In this document: positions 43,233 through 51,967 of the stretch, in pieces
How the letters are laid out: every line of letters begins with the position of its first letter
How positions within the stretch are numbered: position 1 is the stretch's first letter
Assembly: GCF_010548375.1 (NCBI RefSeq)
Contig: NZ_JAAGLY010000005.1
Location: 124,001 to 188,000, forward strand
Direction of reading: 5' to 3'
From: Streptomyces sp. SID13726
GTDB taxonomy: Bacteria; Actinomycetota; Actinomycetes; Streptomycetales; Streptomycetaceae
DNA: 64,000 bases
Made by a program: the position numbers and the translations under genes
Notes under the pieces: model-generated
What the model was told of the DNA's origin: nothing
What the model saw: the letters and a program-made list of their open reading frames with translations, nothing else
Databases searched by the model: none

Positions 43233-43826
43233 TCAGGCCGGGTACGGAGTCCGCTCCCGGGCCGTGCGAAGTGCCTCGGTCCACCAGGCGAGTTGCTCCA
43301 GCAGGGTCTTGGCGTAGGCGGTGGTCTCCGGGGTGAGCGGGGTGCCGTTCTGCCACGTGGTGTAGCAGTTGGGGAAGGAGAGGCCGTCGCGGATGGTGAC
43401 CGCGTGGAGTTCGGTGAGGACGTTCTCCAGGTGCAGGACCGCGTGCCGGCCGCCCGCCGCGCCGCCGTAGCTGACGAAGGCGACGGGCTTGGCCGCCCAC
43501 TGGGTGAAGTGCCAGTCGATGGCGGCCTTCAGGGACGCCGGGTAGCTGTGGTTGTACTCCGGTGTGACGAGGACGAACGCGTCGGCGCTCTCCAGCGCCG
43601 AGGTGAGCGGCGCCATCCCGGCCGGCCGCGGATAGGTGTCGGTGCCCTTCGGGGACGTGCCCGGCAGGGCCAACGGCAGCTCCACGTCGGCCAGATCGAC
43701 GACCTGCACCTCGAACGCGCCGTGCGCGGCGGCCTGTTCGGCGACCCACGAGGCCACGACCGGACCGAACCGACCCTCCCGGACGCTGCCGACGACGACC
43801 ACCAGCTTGCTCTTGTCGTTTTCCAT
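43233..43826 (-). CDS. NADPH-dependent FMN reductase
   Basis: This 197-residue flavodoxin-fold enzyme has the FMN phosphate loop VVVGSVREGRFG, the TPEYNHSYPASLKAAIDW motif and SYGGAAGGRHAV, typical of YieF/ArsH-like reductases that reduce quinones, azo dyes or chromate with NAD(P)H. ATG 43826 is preferred; a GTG at 43835 is an alternative start. It is divergent from an XRE regulator across about 110 bp, the usual layout in which the regulator controls the reductase. Confidence 0.9.
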   Translation of the reverse strand: MENDKSKLVVVVGSVREGRFGPVVASWVAEQAAAHGAFEVQVVDLADVELPLALPGTSPKGTDTYPRPAGMAPLTSALESADAFVLVTPEYNHSYPASLKAAIDWHFTQWAAKPVAFVSYGGAAGGRHAVLHLENVLTELHAVTIRDGLSFPNCYTTWQNGTPLTPETTAYAKTLLEQLAWWTEALRTARERTPYPA

Positions 43827-43939
43827 GCCCACCACGGTCGAGCCGCCCCGGGGCCGCAGCCAGACCGCGCTCAGGCTGGCCCCCGCAGGGCCACCCTGAG
43901 CCCTCCGTGGGCGACCGTCCCCGCCCTATGCTCGACACC

Positions 43940-44776
43940 ATGGGGACGCCACTCGGGGACTTCGTCCGGGCCAAGCGGGACAGCATCCAGCCGCACTCGC
44001 TGGGACTGCCGGACCACGGCCGCCGCCGCTCACCGGGCCTGCGCCGCTCGGACCTCGCGACCCGGGCCGGCGTCAGCGTCGAGTACCTGACCCGGATCGA
44101 GCAGGGCCGCGACCGCAACCCCTCCATCGCGGTCGTCAACGCCCTCGCCGACGCCCTCAGCCTCGACCCCTCCGAGCGCGCCCATCTGCGCTACCTCGCG
44201 AAGATCACCGGCGGCGAGTGCACCGCGCACCTCCGGCCCGCCCCGCCGCCCCGCCGGGTGCGCCCGGACGTCCTGCGCACCCTGCGCCTCCTCGAACCCG
44301 GCATCGCCATGGTGACCAACCGGCTCGGCGACGTCCTCGCCCGCACCGCCGCGTTCGAGGCGGTCACCGGCGGCACCGGACTGCTCGACGCCGACGCCCC
44401 GAACCTCACCCGGTACGTCTTCACCGACCCGCGCGCCCGGGAGTTCTTCGCCGACTGGGACGTGGTGGCGGACGAGCAGGCCTTCGACCTCTGGCTCGGC
44501 CCGTCCATCGAGAGCTCCGAGTGGCTGGCCACGGACCTCGCCTCCGCCGCAGGCCCCGAACTCACCCGGCGCCTGAACCGGCACGTCGTCCCACAGCGCG
44601 GCCCCCTGCGCCTCCGCCACCCCTCCGGCGGCGAACTCCGCCTGCTCCGCGAGACCCTCGAACTCGCCGCCGACAGCCAGCAGTTGATCGTGTTCCTGCC
44701 CGCCGACGAGGCCACGGCGGAGGCCGTCGACCGGCTCTGCCGTCCGGCCCGGGGCGGGCTCCGGGCGATCTCGTAA
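43940..44776 (+). CDS. XRE regulator with MmyB-like ligand domain
   Basis: The 278-residue protein has an N-terminal HTH (LRRSDLATRAGVSVEYLTRIEQGRDRNPS) and a MmyB-like PAS domain (DVLRTLRLLEPGIAMVTNRLGDVLA, then LRLRHPSGGELRLLRETLEL). Many streptomycetes keep this type divergent from an oxidoreductase. TATGCT at 43927-43932 is a fitting -10 box for transcription starting at the ATG at 43940, so the mRNA is probably leaderless. An ATG at 43928 is an alternative start. Confidence 0.88.
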   Translation: MGTPLGDFVRAKRDSIQPHSLGLPDHGRRRSPGLRRSDLATRAGVSVEYLTRIEQGRDRNPSIAVVNALADALSLDPSERAHLRYLAKITGGECTAHLRPAPPPRRVRPDVLRTLRLLEPGIAMVTNRLGDVLARTAAFEAVTGGTGLLDADAPNLTRYVFTDPRAREFFADWDVVADEQAFDLWLGPSIESSEWLATDLASAAGPELTRRLNRHVVPQRGPLRLRHPSGGELRLLRETLELAADSQQLIVFLPADEATAEAVDRLCRPARGGLRAIS

Positions 44777-44814
44777 GCACGAGAGGGCGGCGCACTCCGA
44801 CCAGCTGCTCGGCC

Positions 44815-45600
44815 CTACTTCGGGTCGGTGTTGAACTTGGTGGTCGCCCAGCGGTAGCCGAGCGCGGTCAGGGCCAGGCACCAGGCGACGGCGAGCCAGC
44901 CGTTGTGGCCGATCTCAGTGCCGAGGAGGAGGCCGCGGAGGGTTTCGATGGCCGGGGTGAAGGGCTGGTACTCGGCGACCGGCTGGAACCAGCCCGGCAT
45001 CGCGTCGACCGGGACGAACGCGCTGGAGACCAGCGGCAGGAAGATCAGCGGCATCGCGTTGTTGCTGGCCGCCTCGGCGTTCGGGCTGACCAGGCCCATG
45101 CCGACGGCGATCCAGGTGAGCGCGGTGGCGAACAGGACCAGCAGTCCGAAGGCCGCCAGCCACTCCAGGAGCGAGGCGCCGGTGGAACGGAAACCGATGG
45201 CCACCCCGACCGCCCCGACCAGGACCACACTCGCCACCGACTGGAGCACGCTGCCGATGACGTGCCCCACGAGCACCGAGCCGCGGTGGATGGCCATCGT
45301 GCGGAAGCGGGCCATGATGCCCTCGCTCATGTCCGTCGACACCGACACGGCCGTGCCGATGGTGGTGCTGCCGATGGTCATCAGGAGCAGGCCGGGGACG
45401 AGGTAGGCGATGTAGTCGGAACGGTCGCCCCCGCCGATGCCCGCGCTCATGGTGTCGCCGAAGACGTAGACGAACAGCAGCAACAGCATGATCGGCGTCA
45501 GCAGCAGGTTCAGGGTGAGGGAGGGGTAGCGGCGGGCGTGCAGCAGGTTGCGCCGCAGCATCGTGGACGAGTCACGGAGGGCGAGGGACAGGGAACTCAT
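44815..45600 (-). CDS. ABC-2 type permease, DrrB-like
   Basis: This 261-residue permease has six helices and the ABC-2 signature in GLVSPNAEAASNNAMPLIFLPLVSSAFVPVDAMPGW. It pairs with the ATPase encoded just upstream through an ATGA overlap, forming a DrrAB-type exporter for a drug, lipid or secreted compound. The whole operon sits beside a GbsR-type regulator. Confidence 0.9.
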   Translation of the reverse strand: MSSLSLALRDSSTMLRRNLLHARRYPSLTLNLLLTPIMLLLLFVYVFGDTMSAGIGGGDRSDYIAYLVPGLLLMTIGSTTIGTAVSVSTDMSEGIMARFRTMAIHRGSVLVGHVIGSVLQSVASVVLVGAVGVAIGFRSTGASLLEWLAAFGLLVLFATALTWIAVGMGLVSPNAEAASNNAMPLIFLPLVSSAFVPVDAMPGWFQPVAEYQPFTPAIETLRGLLLGTEIGHNGWLAVAWCLALTALGYRWATTKFNTDPK

Positions 45601-46553
45601 CGGACGGTCTCCTTCAGGGGGTCGGTGCTGTCGGTGTTGTCGGTCAGGGCGAAGAACACGTCGTCCAAGTCCGGGGTGTGCACGGTCAGTTCGTCGGCCT
45701 CGATACCGGCCGCGTCCAGCCAGTCCAACAGGGCCCGCAGTTCGCGCTGGCTGCCGTCGCTGGGCAGCCGCAACACCAGGGCCTCGTCGTCGCGGGACGC
45801 CTCGCCCAGCGCACCGGCCGCGGTGCGGTAGGCATCCGGGTCGGTGAAGCGCAGGCGCAGATGGCCGCCGGGGATCAGCCGCTTGAGCTGTTCGGCGGTG
45901 CCCTCGGCGGCGATCCTGCCCTGGTGCAGGACCGCGATCCGGTCGGCGAGTTCGTCGGCCTCCTCCAGGTACTGCGTGGTCAGCAGCACCGTGACCCCGC
46001 CGGTCACCAGCTCCCGGATGATCTGCCACATCGTGTGCCGCGAACGCGGGTCAAGACCGGTGGTGGGCTCGTCCAGGAAGATGATCCGCGGATCACCCAC
46101 CAGGGTCATCGCGATGTCCAGGCGCCGCTTCATGCCCCCGGAGTAGGCCGAGGCGGGCTTGCCCGCCGCCGCCGTCAGATCGAACCGCTCCAGCAACTCG
46201 GCCACCACCCGCCGCCCCTGCGACCGGGGCAGGTGATGCAGGTCGGCCATCAGCAGCATGTTCTCCTCACCCGTGATCAGCCCGTCCACCGCGGAGAACT
46301 GACCCGTCACCCCGATCACCGATCGCACCGCCTGCGGGGCGATGGCCAGGTCGTGCCCGCCCACCCGGGCCTCACCCCCGTCAGCGGAGACCAGCGTGGA
46401 CAGGATCTTCACCGCGGTCGTCTTGCCCGCACCGTTCGGCCCCAGCAGCGCGAACACCGAACCCGACGGGACACGGATGTCGACACCGTCCAGAACAGTC
46501 TTGTCACCGAAGGACTTGCGCAACCCGACGGCGGAGATGGCCAGTTCGGTCAT
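45597..46553 (-). CDS. ABC transporter ATPase, DrrA-like
   Basis: The 318-residue ATPase has Walker A LLGPNGAGKTTAVKIL, Q-loop VTGQFSAVD, signature YSGGMKRRLDIAMTL, Walker B RIIFLDEPTTGLD and the H-loop position replaced by Gln in LTTQYLEEADELADRI, as in DrrA-type ATPases. The C-terminal 80 residues match the DrrA regulatory domain. AGGAGC precedes the ATG. It is cotranscribed with the permease and probably with the DUF4097 gene upstream. Confidence 0.93.
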   Translation of the reverse strand: MTELAISAVGLRKSFGDKTVLDGVDIRVPSGSVFALLGPNGAGKTTAVKILSTLVSADGGEARVGGHDLAIAPQAVRSVIGVTGQFSAVDGLITGEENMLLMADLHHLPRSQGRRVVAELLERFDLTAAAGKPASAYSGGMKRRLDIAMTLVGDPRIIFLDEPTTGLDPRSRHTMWQIIRELVTGGVTVLLTTQYLEEADELADRIAVLHQGRIAAEGTAEQLKRLIPGGHLRLRFTDPDAYRTAAGALGEASRDDEALVLRLPSDGSQRELRALLDWLDAAGIEADELTVHTPDLDDVFFALTDNTDSTDPLKETVR

Positions 46554-46588
46554 GGGAGTGCTCCTGTTCCGTTTCCGGGTCCGTGGGA

Positions 46589-47254
46589 TCAGAGGCTGCG
46601 GGCGGTGATGTCGCCGTGGGCCGTGGTGGCGTGGATGGTGAGGTCGGCGGTGCCGCTGTTCTGGAGCGAGTTGCTGACGCGGCCGTAGCCGGTGCCGGCG
46701 TCCAGGGCGGCGGAGACCCCGCGGGCGGCGGCGACGGAGATCTCGCCCTGCTCGGTGCGCAGGGTGATCTCGCCGCGTACGGCCTCGGCGATCCGGATGT
46801 CGCCCCGCTGGGTGCTGATCCGGGCGGCGCCGCTCAGCCGGCCGACCGCGATGTCGCCGTCGAGGACGGTGAGGCGGGTCTCCGCGGCCTCGTCGATCTT
46901 GACCGGGCCCTGCGCGACCTCGAAGGTGACGTCGCCGAGGCGTCCGACGCCCCGGAGTTCACCGGCGGCCGCCTTGCCCTCGACGCGGGAGCCGGCCGGC
47001 AGCTGGACCGTCACCTCGACGGAACCGGAGGGGCCGAAGTACTGGTTCTTCGCGGCCGGGGCCGCGATCCGCAGGACGCCGTTGTCGTAGCCGACCTCGA
47101 TCTGCTCGGCCGCCTTCACGTCACGGCTCCTGGCGGAGTCCGAGGGAAGGACGTCGACGGTGGTGTCGGCGCGGTCGGCGGCGATGAACCGGATGTGCCC
47201 GGCCGGGATGTCGACGACGGCGGCGACGGGGGCGGGGGTGTCGAACTTCCGCAT
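46589..47254 (-). CDS. DUF4097-family beta-strand protein
   Basis: The 221-residue soluble protein is built of repeating short beta-strands (VKIDEAAETRLTVLDGDIAVGRL, GAARISTQRGDIRIAEAVRGEITLRTEQGEISV), the DUF4097 (LiaI/LiaG-like) solenoid. It begins MRKFDTPAPVAAVVDIPAGHI after AGGAG. It is the first gene of the ABC exporter operon and faces the GbsR-type regulator over an operator-rich spacer. Its role is unknown; an envelope-stress sensing function is suggested by relatives. Confidence 0.82.
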   Translation of the reverse strand: MRKFDTPAPVAAVVDIPAGHIRFIAADRADTTVDVLPSDSARSRDVKAAEQIEVGYDNGVLRIAAPAAKNQYFGPSGSVEVTVQLPAGSRVEGKAAAGELRGVGRLGDVTFEVAQGPVKIDEAAETRLTVLDGDIAVGRLSGAARISTQRGDIRIAEAVRGEITLRTEQGEISVAAARGVSAALDAGTGYGRVSNSLQNSGTADLTIHATTAHGDITARSL

Positions 47255-47280
47255 GATGCTCTCCTGTGTGCTCGTTGACG

Positions 47281-47448
47281 TTTCCGATATTGGAAAAGCT
47301 ACGTTGCGTTCATGGATTGGGCAACATGCATGTTGCACTTGAAGAGAATCAGTGCAGCTAGATGCAGGTATTTCATTGCAATGGTTTGGGATTTAACGCA
47401 ACGTCAGCCATCATTGCGTTGCAATGGATGGAGAATGAACGCTATTCT
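47281..47448. promoter_or_regulatory. Divergent promoter with several palindromes
   Basis: This AT-rich spacer holds TTTCCGATATTGGAAA (47281-47296), GCAACATGCATGTTGC (47321-47336), CATTGCAATG (47374-47383) and ATTGC-GTT-GCAAT (47413-47425). ACGTTGCGTT at 47301-47310 recurs inverted as AACGCAACGT at 47395-47404. A promoter for the regulator fits TTGCAA (47420-47425), a 17-bp spacer and TATTCT (47443-47448), so the ATTGC site covers its -35 box. Autoregulation is inferred. Confidence 0.65.
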
Positions 47449-47481
47449 GGCGACGTCAGAGACGTACGAAGGGAGACCGCG

Positions 47482-48210
47482 GTGCCGGGAGGCAGGCTCA
47501 GTCAGCAGGAACGTCAGCAGATCGCGCTGGGACTGGCCGACGGCCTCGCCTACGCGGAGATCGCCAGGCGCCTGGACCGTCCCACCTCGACGGTCACCCG
47601 CGAGGTGATGCGCAACGGCGGCCCCACCGCCTACCGCGCCGACCTCGCCCACCGCGCCACCGAGCACCGGGCCCACCGGCGCCGGCAGTCCGTGCCCCGG
47701 GGAGCGGAGGCGCCCCCGCAGGCCGACGGACGCGACGCCGAGGCCGTACGCGAGTACGAGGAGGCGTGGACCACCCTGCTCATGCAGCAGGGGCTGCCCA
47801 AGATGATGTCCCGGGTGCTGACCTGCCTGTACACCACGGACGCGGGCAGCCTCACCGCGTCCGAACTCGTCCAGCGGCTCCAGGTCAGCCCGGCGTCCGT
47901 GTCCAAGGCGATCACGTTCCTCGCGGGACAGGGGCTCATCCGGCGGGAGCGGGACGAGCGGCGCCGGGAGCGCTATGTCGTCGACAACGACGTCTGGTAC
48001 CAGGGCATGATCGCCAGCGCCCGCTCCACCGCCCAGCTCGCCGAGACCGCGCGCCAGGGCGTCGGCGTCCTCGGCCCCGACACCCCGGCCGCCGTCCGCC
48101 TGGAGAACATCGCCCGCTTCGTCGACTTCGTGGCCGAGAGCATGATCCGCGCGGCGGAACAGGCCCGCGAGGTGCTCTACACCGACGGGCCCCAGAGCAT
48201 GGACGGCTGA
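47482..48210 (+). CDS. GbsR/MarR-type regulator with IS30-like HTH_38
   Basis: The 242-residue protein starts at GTG 47482 after AAGGGAG with a 6-nt spacer. Residues 5-60 form an HTH_38 module like that at the start of IS30 transposases (LSQQERQQIALGLADGLAYAEIARRL, STVTREVMRNGG, YRADLAHRATEHR). Residues about 95-180 form a MarR/GbsR winged helix (LTASELVQRLQVSPASVSKAITFLAGQGLIRRERDERRRERY). No DDE catalytic domain is present, so it is a regulator, not a transposase. It probably represses itself and the divergent exporter operon. Confidence 0.85.
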   Translation: MPGGRLSQQERQQIALGLADGLAYAEIARRLDRPTSTVTREVMRNGGPTAYRADLAHRATEHRAHRRRQSVPRGAEAPPQADGRDAEAVREYEEAWTTLLMQQGLPKMMSRVLTCLYTTDAGSLTASELVQRLQVSPASVSKAITFLAGQGLIRRERDERRRERYVVDNDVWYQGMIASARSTAQLAETARQGVGVLGPDTPAAVRLENIARFVDFVAESMIRAAEQAREVLYTDGPQSMDG

Positions 48211-48225
48211 CCGGCGGGTGGCCGC

Positions 48226-49563
48226 TCAGCCCACCCGGTCGATCCACTCGTTGCCGCCCAGCGGGTAGTCGTACCCCGGGCGGCCGACGTCGGCACTGGT
48301 GCGGAACGGCGTACCCGCGTTGTCGATGTGGACGGTGCCCCGGCGGCCGCCGCTCGACCAGTTCAGCGTGAGGTCCCAGCGGACGTCGTGGGCCGTGGTG
48401 TGGGCGTCGACGTAGAAGACCTCGGGGTCGGACTCGCTGACCTTGTACGGGAAGCCGCGCTGGCCGTTCTTCACGGTGACCGTGGGGCTGCCGCTGTCCA
48501 GGGCGACGTCGAACGACTTGGTGCCCACGCCCCCGCCGCAGCCGACGCCCATCGAGTAGTCGTTCCAGGCCAGCGGCGCGGCCTTGGAGAGGACGCGGAC
48601 ATGCAGGGATTCCAGTACGACGGTCTCGGCGCCGGTGCCCTGGACGGTGAGCGCGACGCGCTGCTCGCCGGAGGAGACCGCGCCGTACGCGGCGGCCCAG
48701 CGCGGGGCGTTCTCCTCGGTCGCGGGCGGGCCGACCTGCTCGGGTTCGCTGTCGACGAGGAAGTGCTGGCTGCACGGGTCCTCGTAGACGTAGGGGCGGG
48801 TGCCGACGGTGAGCGGGACGCCGGTGCCGACGGGCCGGTCCGCGCTCTGTCCACCGCCCCCTGCCGTCCCGGAACCGGCCGTCCGGGCGGGGGAGGCGGA
48901 GGCCGGCGCGGACGTCTCGTGCCCGCTCCGGGCCGGGGACGGGGTGGTGGACGACGTGCCGGTGGCGCCGGTGTCCGCGGTGCCGGTGGGCCCCACGTCC
49001 AAGGTGCCGGTGATGGGCTCCGTGGTGTCCCCGGCCGCCACCGGATGCAGCGCGAACGCCACGGCCCCCAGCGTGGTGGCCACCGCGACGGCGACGATCA
49101 GCGCGGTACGGCGCCGGTGGAGCCAGGAGTTCCGGGCCGCCGGGACGGTCGCGGCGGCCGTCTCGACGAGAGGCGGCTCGTCGTCACCCGGTGCGTCACC
49201 GAGGCCGTCGGTCGGCTGTACGACGCTCCCCGCGCCGCTTCCGTCCCGCGCGGGACCGTCCGCATCCGCCCCCGGGGGCGCCGGTGCCTGTTCCGTCCTG
49301 CGTCCCCGTGCCGCGTCCGCCAGAATCCAGCGGCGGTGCAGTTCCACCAGCTCCTGCGGGGTCGCCCGGCAGACCCGGGCGAGGCGCTCCACCGGGGCGT
49401 ACTCGACCGGTACCGCGGTGCCGTTGCAGTAGCGGTGCAGCGTGGACGTACTCATGTGCAGGCGCTTGGCGAGCACCCCGTAGCTGAGTCCCGAGCGGTC
49501 CTTGAGTTCCCGCAGCCGGCGCGCGAACGCCTCCGTCTCCTCGGCCTCCATCGCCCCTGACAC
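48226..49563 (-). CDS. Membrane-anchored HTH protein, RodZ-like layout
   Basis: This protein of about 445 residues has a cytoplasmic XRE-like HTH (LRELKDRSGLSYGVLAKRLHMSTSTLHRYCNGTAVP), a Pro/Ala-rich linker, one membrane helix (RRTALIVAVAVATTLGAVAFALHP) and an external Thr/Ser-rich stalk leading to a globular domain with several Cys (EDPCSQHFL, GVGCGGGVGTKS). GTG 49563 with AAGGGGA is the preferred start. It could pass an envelope signal to DNA or organise the cell wall. This layout is common in Streptomyces. Confidence 0.8.
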   Translation of the reverse strand: MSGAMEAEETEAFARRLRELKDRSGLSYGVLAKRLHMSTSTLHRYCNGTAVPVEYAPVERLARVCRATPQELVELHRRWILADAARGRRTEQAPAPPGADADGPARDGSGAGSVVQPTDGLGDAPGDDEPPLVETAAATVPAARNSWLHRRRTALIVAVAVATTLGAVAFALHPVAAGDTTEPITGTLDVGPTGTADTGATGTSSTTPSPARSGHETSAPASASPARTAGSGTAGGGGQSADRPVGTGVPLTVGTRPYVYEDPCSQHFLVDSEPEQVGPPATEENAPRWAAAYGAVSSGEQRVALTVQGTGAETVVLESLHVRVLSKAAPLAWNDYSMGVGCGGGVGTKSFDVALDSGSPTVTVKNGQRGFPYKVSESDPEVFYVDAHTTAHDVRWDLTLNWSSGGRRGTVHIDNAGTPFRTSADVGRPGYDYPLGGNEWIDRVG

Positions 49564-49750
49564 CTGTTCCCCTTCACCCCCGTGTCCCATTCGCGCGTTC
49601 CAGGGGAACCGTGTTCGCCCTGGTCACCGCACGTTTCGGCGTTCCAGCGTCCCCAACTGCCCGCCAGGCGTGGCGGTCGGGACGGATCGCCTCACAAGCT
49701 TCGGTCATCCAATCAGCACGGCCACCCGAACACCGAAGGGGCACAGCCAC

Positions 49751-50470
49751 ATGTCCAGCTTCCGCACCGCCCGCACCCGTCTCGCCGGCACCGCCGCGAC
49801 CGCCGTACTCGCCGCGCTCTCGCTGACCGCGTGCAGCGACGGGACGGGCACCCACGACGAGGGGGCGGCGCTCACCGGTTCTGTGTCGGGGTCCACCTCG
49901 GGCTCCGCCTCGGGGTCCCCCTCCGGTTCCACCGGCTCCGGCGCCGCCGCGGACAGTGCCGGCTCCGAGGCAGCGGTCACCTCCAAGGCGCCCGCCACTG
50001 CCAAAGCGCCCGCCACCTCCAAGGTGCCCGCCTCCTCCGCCAAGCCGGTCACCTGTGAGGGGTCCAACACCAGGACCGTCGCCGCCCCGCTGAACCGCCC
50101 GGTCAACCACATGCTGCTGACCGTGACCAACACGGGCAGCAGGACCTGCTTCCTGTACGGCTACCCGAGCGTCCGGTTCACCGACGCCCAGTCCGAGCCG
50201 CCGGTCATCGAGGACTCGCAGCCGCAGGCGGTCGTCACGCTCCAGCCGGGCGAGTCGGGGTACGCCTCGGTGAACCTGTCCGCCACCGACGGCAGCGGCT
50301 CGAACGGCTACACCGCGGACTCCCTGACCGTCTATTTCTACGGCCGCTCCATGAGCGGGAGCGTCGGCGCCGCCGCCCGTCCGTCGCTGCCCGCGAAGGG
50401 CGTCTACATCGACGACTCGATCAAGGTCACCTACTGGCAGCAGTCGATGGACGACGCCGTCAGCTGGTGA
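49751..50470 (+). CDS. DUF4232 lipoprotein
   Basis: The 239-residue lipoprotein has a signal ending in the lipobox LSLTAC, then a Ser/Gly/Ala/Pro/Lys-rich stalk of about 70 residues with repeated KAPAT units, and a DUF4232 domain (NHMLLTVTNTGSRTCFLYGYPSVRF, then VTLQPGESGYASVNL). The family is abundant in Streptomyces and of unknown function. It is divergent from the membrane HTH gene. Confidence 0.87.
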   Translation: MSSFRTARTRLAGTAATAVLAALSLTACSDGTGTHDEGAALTGSVSGSTSGSASGSPSGSTGSGAAADSAGSEAAVTSKAPATAKAPATSKVPASSAKPVTCEGSNTRTVAAPLNRPVNHMLLTVTNTGSRTCFLYGYPSVRFTDAQSEPPVIEDSQPQAVVTLQPGESGYASVNLSATDGSGSNGYTADSLTVYFYGRSMSGSVGAAARPSLPAKGVYIDDSIKVTYWQQSMDDAVSW

Positions 50471-50556
50471 GGGAACCCTGTCAGTACTCTTTTCATCTTT
50501 CCTCCCTGGGAAGAAGCTTTGAACGGCATATGGAGAACTGACGGAAATTGCGACAG

Positions 50557-51924
50557 ATGAGACCCCAGGCGAGACTCTGGGCCGTGGCGGGCGTCGTGGG
50601 GCTCGGATTCCTCGTCGCCCTGGAGATCGCCGCGCGCCGCTACGGCCTGCCCGGCCCGATCACCACCCAGACGCGCGAGCTGTGGTGCCCGCCCAAGTCG
50701 GGCCTCCTGCTCTACGCCGGCATGGCGCTGATGACGATGGTCCTCACCTGGCGGCAGCGCTTCGTCGCGTTCGGTTCGGCGATAGCCGTCGACGTGGCCT
50801 TCTTCGTGGTCCGGACGGCCTGTGGCGTGACGGTGACGGAGGGCCAGCCCTTCGGCAACGGCGCGCTGTGGGTGCTGCTGGCCCACGGGGTCGTCGCCGT
50901 CACCCGGCGTACCGGCCGGGAACGCGTCCTGCTGCTGAAGGGCGTGGGCCTCGGCCTGCTGCTGGTGGCGGGCCGCAAGACCGGTGACACCTGGCTGGTC
51001 ATCACCTCGAAGACCCGGCCGACCGTGCTCGACCAGTACGTGGCGACCGCCGACCACGCGCTCGGCAACCCGTCCTGGGCGATGGGACGGCTCGTCACGG
51101 CCACCGGGCCGTTCGGCTTCAACTTCCTGGACTTCGTGTACGGCCAGCTCGCGGTCGCCGCGGTCGTCGTCGTGCTGTGGCAGCTGCGGCACGTGGCGGC
51201 CGAGCGCCGGTTCCCGCGCCACCACCTGGTGCGCAGCTTCCTGGTCATCGGCCTCCTCGGGCCCGCGGTCTACATGATCTACCCGGTGGTCGGACCGGTC
51301 TTCGCCTACGGCACCGGGACCGAGCACTGGGCCTCGATCGCCCTGTGGGCACCGCAGGGCCCGCCCAGCGCGCAGTGGGCGGTGGCCGACCTGTGGCCGC
51401 GGACCGTACCGGCGATCCAGGCCCCGCGGCCCATGGGCTTCGACGCGTTCACCCCGCGCAACTGCATGCCCAGCCTGCACACGGCATGGGCGACGGCGAT
51501 CTTCATCCACTCCCGCAAGGGCCCGCGCCCGCTGCGGATCGCGGGCGCGGCCTGGCTGGTCGCCACGCTCTGCGCCACGCTGGGCTTCGGCTACCACTAC
51601 GGCGTCGACCTCATCGCCGGTGTGGTGTTCACGCTCACCGTCGAGGCGGCCCTGCGCACCCTGGACCGCGACTGGGACCGCACCGGCCTCAGGCTCACCG
51701 CCTACGGCGCGGCCGTCTTCGCCGTACTCCTGACGTCGTACCGCTGGCTGCCGTTGCAGATGGCCGAGCACCGCTGGCTGGCCGGCCCGCTCCTCCTGCT
51801 GGCCATGGGCTCGATGATCTACGCCTATGTGCGGACCGTGCGGCGATGGGAGGCGGAGACCGTCGCGGAGGCCGGGCTGCCGCGGCCGCGGCTCGAACCG
51901 GTGGAGGCCGAGCGGGCCTGCTGA
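50557..51924 (+). CDS. PAP2-family membrane phosphatase/phosphotransferase
   Basis: This membrane protein of about 455 residues has roughly ten helices and PAP2-like catalytic motifs: PRNCMPSLHTAWATA (SxHxxW-type) and GFGYHYGVDLIAGVVF (YHYxxDxxAG). The arrangement resembles the inositol phosphorylceramide synthase-like PAP2_3 group, which transfers or removes lipid head-group phosphate. Substrates in bacteria include phosphatidate and polyprenyl phosphates; which applies here is open. Confidence 0.8.
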   Translation: MRPQARLWAVAGVVGLGFLVALEIAARRYGLPGPITTQTRELWCPPKSGLLLYAGMALMTMVLTWRQRFVAFGSAIAVDVAFFVVRTACGVTVTEGQPFGNGALWVLLAHGVVAVTRRTGRERVLLLKGVGLGLLLVAGRKTGDTWLVITSKTRPTVLDQYVATADHALGNPSWAMGRLVTATGPFGFNFLDFVYGQLAVAAVVVVLWQLRHVAAERRFPRHHLVRSFLVIGLLGPAVYMIYPVVGPVFAYGTGTEHWASIALWAPQGPPSAQWAVADLWPRTVPAIQAPRPMGFDAFTPRNCMPSLHTAWATAIFIHSRKGPRPLRIAGAAWLVATLCATLGFGYHYGVDLIAGVVFTLTVEAALRTLDRDWDRTGLRLTAYGAAVFAVLLTSYRWLPLQMAEHRWLAGPLLLLAMGSMIYAYVRTVRRWEAETVAEAGLPRPRLEPVEAERAC

Positions 51925-51967
51925 GGGCCTGCCCGGCCGCCATCCGCCCGCCGCCCGCCCGGCCGGT

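Noticed and set aside
47497..47670. IS30 transposase hit by the HTH_38 module
   Set aside because: No DDE catalytic region follows, and the frame continues directly into a MarR/GbsR domain; no terminal inverted repeats are visible.
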